Positions 51,111 to 60,000 of a DNA stretch of 60,000 nt are shown here, piece after piece. Position 1 is the stretch's first letter. Every line of letters starts with the position of its first letter. Origin of the DNA: Phoronis australis (taxonomy: Eukaryota; Phoronida; Phoronidae); the NCBI GenBank assembly GCA_002633005.1, contig NMRA01000127.1:64001-124000 (forward strand), written 5' to 3'. The position numbers and the translations under genes are program-made. The notes under the pieces are model-generated. The model was not told the DNA's origin, ran no database searches, and saw only the letters and a program-made list of their open reading frames with translations.

Positions 51111-51771
51111 ATAAAAACACAACATGTCGCTGAAAAATAAAGTAACGCCAGATAGCGAAAAAAAGTACAGCGTCCAGCAGGATAATGTAGACTCGTCTAC
51201 GAAAGATGTCGAACGCGGCAACGTTTCACATGGCATTATCAGAAAAATCAACCTCGGCTTTGAAGATGCTTCTTTGGAAGACATGTACAGAGACTATAAT
51301 CAACTACAGAAAAGGACATCTTTGTCTGTTCTATTTCTATTTAGTTTCATGATCACTATGTCTTCTCTAGCATTGGGCATAGCAACGGAAATTGTACATC
51401 CAAAGACTAGTTCAGTCGCTCATTTTGTGTTGGCTGGTACATTTCTTGCGATCACAGTTGGTGTTTTCCTGCTGTATCGCCTAGCAGCTCGAACGCTTAG
51501 AGAGTCGTTGGCAATTTACCTGCAATGGATTTTGTGGGTGATTTTAGCTACCGAGATAATGGTCATCGATTACGCATTTGCCACGTGGCCGCATAGCCCA
51601 GGAGGAAGCGTTGGCTGGATCATTGCTTTCGTTTATATTACGTTTGTACTGCTCCCAATTCGTCTTTTATGGTGCGTCATATTGAGCGCGGCCATCGTTG
51701 TCACTCATAGTACAGTCGGCGTGGTTTTGGCTGCGACGGCGGGTCAAGGACGATTCTCTTACGGTCACCAG
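51111..51771 (+). CDS. ADCY3: Gene B exon B1: start codon and TM helices 1-5
   Basis: The coding part, 51124-51771, is 216 codons. ATG 51124 (AACATGT, A at -3) is followed by a charged leader, then [19 protein letters not shown] and about five hydrophobic helices, among them [19 protein letters not shown] and [29 protein letters not shown] at 51101-51110 looks like an acceptor, so 51111-51123 would be 5' UTR joined to an upstream non-coding exon; alternatively transcription starts nearby. Donor CACCAG|GTAAGT, phase 0. Confidence 0.9.
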
Positions 51772-54700
51772 GTAAGTACTCGGTCGTCTAAAATTACTGG
51801 AGAAGTGTAAACACTTCGATTTCAACCGAAAAAGCAATCTCTGTTGAAGTACAGTCGTTGAATACAACCGTTTTACGTAACCTCGAGCAACCCTGCGTTT
51901 ACCACATTGAGTATACTTGACTGAACTGATATTCAGGAATGTGTATGGCCTGTGTCAACTTATCTTCTGTTTTTTCATTAGCGTTAAGAGCGCTTTATCG
52001 GAAATCCTGCGTATCAGCTTTTCTTGGTGAGCAGTATTACGTAACCACCACGCCCACGGCGGTTTGGTTTTCCATCTCGTTTTCTTGTCTGACAGAAATC
52101 ATTGTTGTTAATTTGATTGAATCCATCGAATATGTCTTTACAGCTGGAACACAGATCACATAACCAGCGTTTAATTAAATATGTGCACCAAATGATACCC
52201 AAACATATTCATCTCACTGTTTGACACAGTAGAATGCTACAGCCACTTATTATACATGGTGTCTGAAAATGATTTGATAAATTGTGGATACATTTTAATA
52301 AGAATAACGTGTAAATAGAATAATATTTAAATGCTTCTTACTAGCAGCATAAGCCAAGTTGAGGGTTTTTTCTCACCTATAGCGTTTGAACATTACAAGC
52401 TCCAAGTGGACGCCTCCGGTGCGTGAATACTCTTCGCTCTATTTTCCTTGGAAGCCATTTCATTTCTTAAAACGCCATGTCGTATGCACACATATTTCTA
52501 TGAATCATAATCTTAAGTTCAAATCTCCAAATCATGAAAAGAAGGTTCAGGAAATGGAGTTTTACTGGGTAGGCGAGATGTCGACTGATTGAGTTGGTGC
52601 ACCTTTTGCTGCATTCACAAGTCCAAAAGACTAAGCTAAGATAACTTTGCAAAGAAGACATAAACAAGCACGTCAACTTACAGCTATCAAAGCATTTAAG
52701 CACAATTTCTTGAAGTTCCACGTGTGGTAATGTAAAGGCCCGTCCATACTTAGCGATTTCTCTGCAAGGTGTTGCTGCGAGGAGCTGCAGTTACGTTGCA
52801 GATAAATTGTTAACCCTGAAGGCCTTTGAAGATGCAGCTTTCAACTTTTCGTCGCTCGGCGGAGAACCGGCGAGTCGGCAACGCTCTACAGTTCCCGTGC
52901 AGACAAATCACTTAAGTGTACACAAGTTTCAATTGCTCCCATGTAAATACATGTAGCTCAATGTTCCTGCGCCGAAAAGCTCTTTTTGAATAACGTAATT
53001 TCCAGACGCTATGTGAGTGAATATCCCCACACCTTGGCTATGCTACTAGTAATAAGCGTTTAAGTACATCATCTATATTTTTCAAGACGAGTTACGCGCA
53101 CCTTTTTAGTCATGGTATTACTCCTGTAAATGTTCAACATCGGGAAAACATAAGCATCTGTAACGTTGTACTCAGCTTACCTGAACAGGTAATTGGTTTC
53201 TGATCAAGGTGTTCAGTCGAAACTGGAACCCTGGTGTAAAACTGACAGACATCCCCAAGTCTAACAGACTCCCGCACCTTCAACACAGCTAACCAGCCCG
53301 AAAAACACGAAACCCGGCCTTTAAAATAGGAACCCGGAGATCGGACAGGACACCGGGGGACCGAAATACCACTCCCGCACTTTTTGTAAACGTTGTTTAT
53401 CTCAAGAGTGAGTTGTGAGAACAGTTCAAACTGGAATCTTCCTCGTATTCCCCGCAGTGTACGCATAATTGTCCTGGTACAAAAAAAACAGAACAGGATT
53501 CCGCCACGATCTGGGATTTGAGCCCCCTCATCCGCTACCGGTCCTCAATATTTCCGCACGCTTCACACTGTTGCCGTTTCATTTTGCTTACGGCAGCCAG
53601 GGATGAGGGCTGCCCCCCCTGCCCCCTCCCTAAATCCGCCTATGAGTTACATGTTCATGGTCACTGTCGTTGACCGAAGGCAAAGGCAAAGGCGGAAAAG
53701 TCACGTCACGTCACAACGGTCACAAAATCCAGAGGGATGATCCACCAAAAAGGAGTTCAGAAATTCCGACATCAAATTCCGTTTTTATGATCGATAAGCA
53801 GTTGAAGTACACTTTTTAGGACAATAACGATGAAATTGGTGACGGTGCAGGTTTTTGAGTGAATAATTCTTGCGGTCCATTTCAAAATTCGGAAATTGAT
53901 TGTGGCGGAAATAATGTGCTCTCGACAATTAAATCGACGAACACTAAAATGCGGTCAATTGTAAAGACATTTAAAAATATTGATCGACAATGGCACTCGA
54001 AAGTCAAACTAATATTCTTGTTTTTCATTTTGAAAATATTTTTAAGAAACTATTGAATAATCTGAAATTGACTAAAATTCACTGAGATAACAACGTGCTG
54101 AGATCATCGATTATGTTTAAGTTTGCCACACAGACAAGTTACCCGAGTTTCACCTATAAAAAACCAATAAGTCAATGTAATATATGTTACGTTTTATTAT
54201 TGTCAATTCAGCAAACCCAGAAAGTATGGAAAGTATTTAAAGATGCTTTCACTCAAAGTTTGAGACTACTGACATCGGCGTTTATTCGGAAAATTTCCTG
54301 TTAACAGCCCATTCCCAATGAACTTTTTTGTCCCAAATTCAGTTTTATGAGGCAGTTATCATTTATAAAAACGAACAAGGTGTTGGCGAATTATGCATTT
54401 ATTATATAAAATTTAAAAACACAAATGCTTGAGTAAAAATGTCAAAGTCAGCTATGACTTTCCGTTTACCGGTACACGCCCCCTGTTCCGAATAAACGCC
54501 CGGGTGTTTATTTGGTCTAAGACCAAATAAACACCCGGGCGTTTATTACTAAAACGATTGATATCCTATTTCAGAGTAAAATGCTGTGCCCCTTCTATTA
54601 AATGAGCTTGGTGATACAAAAGTCAGAAGGATACACAAACTCAGTTACCGAGCTCAGCCGACTGCCTGTTGCGTATGTGGATGTCTTAGATCGGGTGCTT

Positions 54701-57700
54701 TTGTGCGTCTTTGTATATTTTAGTCATTTACTATCATTCGATTAATCAAAATAAAGTCAAAATATTAAACAGTTTTTGATGCTGACATGAATACTGAATT
54801 TAAATTAGTACAACGATCTTTGACCTTGTTGAAACTTTAAACTGAGCTTATTTCGTACAATTTCAGGTCGGTGCCAACCTTCTCCTGTACTTATGCGCCG
54901 CCATACTCGGTGCACTCTCGTTTTTAAGTCATGATAAAAAGCAAAGGAAAACTTTCTTAGAAACGAAAGACTCATTATCCATCAAAGGCACAATAGAAGA
55001 AAAGTCGATTGAACAGGTAGGGGAATTCCCTTTACATTTTTGTCAGATTGTGGTGTACAACACTTGGACAGTTCAACCAGCGGCATGATAGCCACTAGCA
55101 TTGTACTCTCTGGTACACGTAGTAGTCTCGCTCCAGAGGCAAAGGTTAGCGGTTCGGGTTATCGCATTTTCAAAGCAATTACATTTATAGGAATGTGACG
55201 TTTGTGTAATAATTCCTACTGGCCGACATCAGTCGAAAATTGAGTTAATTAGAAACTTTAATGATCAATGAAAAATATGCAAGATTGTCAAGCTTGTTGA
55301 GGAAGACGGAACTGGAATGAAAATCCTTCCGGCTGTCTACCAGAGCAAGCTTAGCATTTTGCAAGGGTTAATGTTATCCAAAAATAACCCCTAAAATACA
55401 ATCTTTTCGGCCATAAGACTGATTTTGTCCTTCTAAACTTGCATAATAGCCTTCTATTGTTCCAATATAGGACGCTAATCAACAATAACATAGCGAGGGG
55501 TCACAATCGAGCTCTTTCAGAAAGATGACATTGGCCAATGTCCTCTTATGAAATCAAATAATGTTCTCCAAGACGGGAAATTTCATGACGCACCGCCAGT
55601 CCACTCAACTATTATTCTGAGGACGACAGGAGACCGGTCAGAAACGTTCCTATTTGTTACTGTTTTTTGTAAAAACTTGACTGTTTCAAAAGCAATTCAT
55701 CATGCTAAGGTGATCTGACAGCTGAAAATGATGTGAAATGAGTGTTTCGGTACTATAAAAGAAACAGCCGCCAAGCATGTTTTTGTTGTCATATGCGTCC
55801 TTTGGTTCGTGGTCGTGTTAACGCCATAAAGCTCTCCAGTTAAAACATATTTACTAATCAATGTATTTATGTTTTTTTTTGTGTAGGAACGGTTGCTTCT
55901 GTCTGTTCTACCCAAGCACGTGGCTGATGAGATGCTGGAAGACATGGCTGCTGGTGGTGTAACTGGGCAATTCCGAAAAATCTACATGGATCGACACGAA
56001 AATGTCAGGTATCTCAACAAATGGCCCTTTTCGCAATATAAAGTTTCTCAGCGTNTGAGCTGTTGGACCAGCCGCTGCAAGATCGCGATTTCTTGAACGT
56101 TGACTTTAGTGCAATTCAAAATCTTGCAGGAAAATGGTGATGCATCATAATCTTGCACTAGTATACACTACCGCAATGCAGCATAATATTGCATTAGTGT
56201 ACACTACCGCAATGCAGCATAATCTTGCATTAGTGTACACTACCGCAATGCAGCCTAATGTTGCACTAGTATACACTATCGCAATGCAGCATAATCTTGC
56301 ATTAGTATACACTACCACAATGCATCATAATCTTACACTAGTGTACTCTGCCGCAATGCAGCCTAATCTTGCAGTAGTGTACACTACCGCAATGCAGCAT
56401 AATCTTGCACAAGTGTACACTACCGTAATCGCTATCGTTCGAAAATGAGTGAAATGCTTCGGAGCTCTGCGCAGTGGCTTAGTTGTTCAATTACTGCGTG
56501 AACAATCGTTGGTCCACCTGGTATAGCATAAATACTACAAAACACAATGTTCTTTCCCATTCTCCTCGTTATAGAATCACGGGTTTGTTTCAATTTAAAG
56601 ATGCGTGGTTTTGAAAAAAGTCCTATAACTGCATTGCTGCGTTTTGATTGCTCCGATCTGTAGCGGCCTCAATGTTACTGTTTACACCGATGACGCGCGC
56701 ATTATAAAGTTCTTGGCAACTACAACGCTTGTCTACGCAAGCAATATTTTATTGAGATTAAATTGGCTTCGTAATTTTGATGGCAGATGTTTTTTCCATT
56801 GTTGTATACAGACAACCCCTTCGGTAGAACTACAAGATACGCGCTTTATCAAGTTTCATTGCCACAAGACTGGTAAACATCTTCGATCGGTATAGAACGA
56901 TGGCCCAATTTTTAGCAGAGACGTTCTCATTCCGACAATGTCTAACAAACACGAGGTGACATGTTTGAAATTGTGTAGTTCATTGTTATTTGGGACAATG
57001 GTTAGCTTTGAAAAACGTTTTCATCAAAATAAGTATTTGTACATCAATTTCAGTATTCTATTCGCCGACATCGTGGGATTTACGGCCTTGTCCTCTGCAT
57101 GTACAGCGGCTGAACTCGTCAAAGTACTGAACGAACTTTTCGCAAGCTTTGACGTCCTTTCAAAGGTACTCGTCAAGAGTTTCTTAAACTTAGCTCAGTA
57201 TGTGTAGAGTATAATTTGCGTTACAGTTACCTCAAGTCATTACAGTAAGCAGGTACAGTACAATATAAATTAGTCCTTATTGTATGTAATAGGTTTGCGT
57301 GTTTTCAAATTCTCTCAAAAAGTCGAGGAACTACAATTGTGTGTATTTTGTTGTTACCCTGGGCCCAACTGGATAGAAAATATTCGCTGTATAGCGACGA
57401 TCGCATCAAACCAGCGATCTTGCACCAAATTACAATCGTTAAAAATGCCTTCCTGCAGCTGATAGTAATTTTAAACGCATAGGGTCTTGTAGCTAGATAC
57501 TTATTATTAACTGAACAACTTCAAGTCCAAGTATTTTAGTTTAATCTTAATACTTTTGAAATTACATGATCTTGATAACAAAATCTCTGTTTTTCAAGAG
57601 CCCAGTAGGCAATCGTTTGAAGAAAATGTTCTTGTCAATTTGTAGAAATACCACCAACTACGGATCAAGATTCTGGGAGACTGTTACTACTGCATCAGTG

Positions 57701-59332
57701 GCGCCCCCACGCGCCGTGCGGACCATGCTGTTCTCTCTGTACACATGGGACTTTCAGTCGTGGAAGCCATTAAGTAAGAACCGCTGATAGTAATAAAAAT
57801 GGACGTCACAGTGGATGTTGAATGAAATCGGCAATCAGATAAAAACAAGAGGAAGTATGTTCTCATAGAAACCAAAGCGGGAACATAAAACAAAAAAGTT
57901 GTCAACAGGTTTTTTGCGAGCAGGCCATGCACCAATAAAGGATTCTGTCACAAGTATGCAAATCGTGTTTTCAAGTCGGTATTCAAATGGTCATTACATT
58001 CATTCTAACTAACATCCAAAATACCTCAGTTTTACAAAATGATAGCGTTTGTTTATCCGTTCAAATACCGTCGCTTTATTTTTCCTGGTTTTTGCAAATT
58101 TGATAGGCAGAATTTACGAGAGAAAAAACACTGACATCAGCGAAAAAGTAGAAGCTACACCGAAAACATACTTGCGAGCCTAGGTTTGCTTTACCTGTTA
58201 TATGCCCATGTATTCTGCAATGCCTAAGTCAGATATCTATCGCGCTGATTCAGAATTGTCCCGGCAACAATCGACCGCTGCCAGCCGAAATTACTGTTTT
58301 TTGACTGGAAACTCAATGGCTTGACGTCGGAAGTTTTGTCTTTTTAAGTTATAACACAATATGGCAGTAACTCTTAGAGATTCACTGATATCGCTGAACG
58401 CTTTGAGGGGCATAAGGCCTCTCGACGTCTGGTCCGGTTTGTCGAATCTCTTTGCACAACAAGCCAAAGAGAGGTGCCCAGACTTCCCAGTTCTGCACCA
58501 TATTTGTGAATGCCTGCTTGATGGATTCCAGTTGCGGGCAAGTTTGGTGATTTTTGCGTTATGGTTTCGCAGTGTGTGGCCGATCCACCCCCACTTCCTT
58601 AATTGAACTATGACTCTGTTCTCGCTGTTAAATTTGTTATTTTCTGTCAGAGCACTTGATTTGCAGAATTTGCCACAGAATCTGTTTATGAATACTTGGA
58701 TTTTGTTGATGATGGACTTAATGAGTCGCCATCTCTCAGAACCAAACAGCACCACAGACTTGATCTGTTCATGGATGTCGCTTTGAACAGTTTCAGTATG
58801 ACATGGGGTTGACTGGCCTTCTTAACACGTACCTTGGCGTCTTCCTCTGTCTCTCCTGTGGTACTGACTACTCAAATAGGTGACGGAGTGGACATCTCGT
58901 TCTTTCCCATATGCAGTGATGCTGTCATTTTGCGAGGTGTTTATACTCACGTCTTAATGAACGATTACTATAGTCACTTCTAATGTACTCTAGAAGCAAC
59001 TCGTGTATGGCTGTTACAAAAGAATGCAGTTACAACGAGATAGAGTCGTGTTCGGGATTTCCTCGGATCCTGCAAATAGTCACGTTGTCTCATCCGCACA
59101 CTCTGGCGTTTAGTGTACCAGTTCTTATTCTGATATTGAACAACTTTCAGTTTGTTTACCAATTTAATTCTAGGATGGTAAGAGAGAAAATGAAGAGCAG
59201 CGTGAACATGCGCGTAGGAATACACACGGGAGCGGTGCTTGGGGGTGTGATTGGTCAGAAGCAGTGGCAGTTTGACGTCTTAGGAAAAGAAGTCAATCTT
59301 GCAAACAAAATGGAAAGCGGCGGCCTTCCTGG
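51124..59332 (+). CDS. ADCY3: Gene B: ADCY3-like membrane adenylyl cyclase, 5' part
   Basis: Six exons join in frame into 1319 nt covering the N-terminus, membrane block 1 and most of catalytic domain C1; the rest lies past the right edge. ADCY3 is indicated by [53 protein letters not shown]...MGL...VEAI, VREK and [13 protein letters not shown], all close to ADCY3 and unlike gene A. Both C1 metal-binding aspartates are present. ADCY3 makes cAMP in cilia and olfactory neurons in vertebrates; where this one acts is unknown. It lies 14.9 kb downstream of gene A, same orientation, with matching exon boundaries. An odd point: LGKEVN replaces the usual WSNDVT-type segment near the C1 end. Confidence 0.88.
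53500..53645 (+). mobile_element. Right-end fragment of the GGCGGATYTAGG element family
   Basis: Ends CCCTAAATCCGCCTATGAG like the right end at 48936-48952, preceded by CGGCAGCCAGGGATGAGG (compare GCGGCAGCCAACTGAAGG at 48906). Further left, GGGATTTGAGCCCC is the reverse of a tRNA-like B box. Confidence 0.7.
54491..54547. repeat. Perfect 57-nt palindrome
   Basis: Two 28-nt arms (54491-54518 and 54520-54547) are exact reverse complements around a single A. The left arm begins AATAAACGCCCGGGTGTTTA. It could fold into a hairpin with a near-zero loop or a cruciform. Lies 319 bp before exon B2. Possibly a mobile-element tip or a head-to-head duplication. Confidence 0.95.
54867..55016 (+). CDS. ADCY3: Gene B exon B2: helix 6 and C1 lead-in
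   Basis: 150 nt, phase 0 at both ends; acceptor TTTCAG, donor GAACAG|GTAGGG. Encodes [20 protein letters not shown] and [14 protein letters not shown]. Same length and phases as exon A1. The intron 55017-55886 is featureless. Confidence 0.93.
55887..56008 (+). CDS. ADCY3: Gene B exon B3: start of C1
   Basis: 122 nt; acceptor GTGTAG, donor GTCAG|GTATCT. Encodes [20 protein letters not shown], then [12 protein letters not shown]. Four codons shorter than A2 but with the same phases. Confidence 0.95.
56140..56427 (+). repeat. 36-bp minisatellite, eight units
   Basis: Eight uninterrupted 36-bp units in the B3-B4 intron. Each reads near ATGCAGCATAATCTTGCATT, then AGTGTACACTACCGCA, with a few substitutions and no indels, so one frame stays open as a 12-residue repeat ([12 protein letters not shown]). 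That reading frame is a by-product of the unit length being a multiple of three. Confidence 0.95.
57054..57165 (+). CDS. ADCY3: Gene B exon B4: first metal-binding motif of C1
   Basis: 112 nt; acceptor ATTTCAG, donor TCAAAG|GTACTC. Encodes [20 protein letters not shown], then [17 protein letters not shown]. Same length as A3. Confidence 0.96.
57646..57773 (+). CDS. ADCY3: Gene B exon B5: second metal-binding motif of C1
   Basis: 128 nt; acceptor TTTGTAG, donor ATTAA|GTAAGA. Encodes [20 protein letters not shown], then [19 protein letters not shown]. Same length as A4. The intron 57166-57645 is featureless. Confidence 0.95.
58291..58900 (-). mobile_element. Non-LTR retrotransposon remnant, reverse-transcriptase C-terminal end
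   Basis: On the - strand, [19 protein letters not shown] (around 58890-58830) and then, in another frame, [31 protein letters not shown] and ARNWNPSSR. This is the order seen after the catalytic core in many endonuclease/RT retrotransposons. At least one frameshift separates the two parts, and the polymerase core and endonuclease are absent, so it is a dead 3' fragment, opposite in direction to gene B, in the B5-B6 intron. Confidence 0.75.
59174..59332 (+). CDS. ADCY3: Gene B exon B6: C1 core
   Basis: 159 nt; acceptor TTCTAG, donor CCTGG|GTATGT. Encodes [34 protein letters not shown], then [18 protein letters not shown]. Same length and phases as A5. Confidence 0.95.
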
Positions 59333-60000
59333 GTATGTGATTATTTTCATTTGTCCGATATGATCATTGGTTTAATAAAAAGGTAATTGTGTGTACGTTT
59401 AGCCTATAACCTGTGTGCGTGTCGTGTTTAATTGAAACAACAATTAGCCTTCCTAATGTCTACGTGTTTTGCTCAACAAAGTTATTCATCCATCACTCTG
59501 ATTTTTCTTCGTTTCAACGAAGAGACGAGCAATAAGTAGCAGTCATTGACTATCAGTTGTCCGACTATTATCGATATAGATTCAATAAATATGCAAAATT
59601 AGATAGACAACCGTGTGGGTCTGTTGTCGATGGATTGTGAGTAAAAAGGATGAAGTGTGAAGGGTGTAGATGTGGAACCTCCTTAATGCTTAGGAAACAG
59701 ACTTTGGGCTACAGATGGGTCATTTGGATTGCATACTTTCCCAATTCCTTAAAACGAAAGACCTAAAGTATGAAGAAAAAAAACGACCAGCGATGTAACA
59801 TACTACAAGTCCATCGGACGAACAGACCTTGACCCCATGCCAGCCTCTCATTTCCTAGTAACGTTTTACACGGCTTTGCACGGCAGTAGTACCTGCCTCG
59901 ATCGATACTGATCTCGATAAAATGTAAACAGTTTGGAATTATCTTGTTCGCCGAAACATGAAAATCAGTGGTTAGGTGGTTAAAGAGACGCGTAATTTCA
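59333..60000 (+). other. Start of the next gene B intron
   Basis: No continuation of C1 (GRVHIS-like) was found before the right edge, so gene B is cut by the window, not truncated in nature as far as can be seen. Confidence 0.75.

Larger units (their letters stand above)
51772..54866 (+). other. First intron of gene B (3.1 kb)
   Basis: Non-coding. Holds a transposable-element end fragment at 53500-53645 and the perfect palindrome at 54491-54547. Nothing else recognised. Confidence 0.85.

Noticed and set aside
56140-56427. Possible CRISPR-like array of 36-bp repeats
   Set aside because: The units are contiguous with no spacers, and this is an animal genome.
56134-56448. 104-codon open frame with a 12-residue repeat
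   Set aside because: It is a 36-bp minisatellite in an intron; the open frame follows from the period.

Overview
This window is animal nuclear DNA. It has GT-AG introns, small exons in AT-rich non-coding sequence, an AATAAA polyadenylation signal and many degenerate transposable elements. The mobile-element content (a Kolobok-type element with a THAP transposase and a P2X7-C-like ORF, tRNA-derived repeats, a non-LTR retrotransposon scrap) suggests a non-vertebrate metazoan, probably marine. The species cannot be fixed from the sequence alone.

Two genes dominate, in tandem on the + strand, and both encode membrane adenylyl cyclases, which convert ATP to cAMP. Gene A (8892-36223, 17 visible exons) is ADCY8-like. 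It is complete from the last helix of the first membrane block through catalytic domain C1, the second six-helix block, catalytic domain C2 and a basic C-terminal tail resembling the calmodulin-binding tail of ADCY8. Its N-terminal exon lies mostly upstream; a 14-codon exon end at 1-44 may be its last piece. Gene B (51124 to beyond the right edge) is ADCY3-like. The window holds its start codon, first membrane block and most of C1; C2 lies outside. The corresponding exons of A and B measure 150/150, 134/122, 112/112, 128/128 and 159/159 nt with identical intron phases, so the two are old paralogues.

Layout: 1-44 possible exon end; 45-8891 non-coding, with a 1.94 kb Kolobok-type element at 3551-5491; 8892-36223 gene A, whose 7.3 kb fifth intron holds an assembly gap and an orphan open frame; 36224-51110 intergenic with repeats; 51124-59332 gene B exons, whose introns carry a 36-bp minisatellite, a perfect 57-nt palindrome and a retrotransposon remnant.

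No CRISPR array, rRNA or convincing functional tRNA gene was seen. The most notable items are the tandem cyclase pair, the Kolobok-type element in which a transposase and a P2X7-C-like ORF face each other across an internal deletion, and the uncharacterised acidic open frame at 15308-15679.
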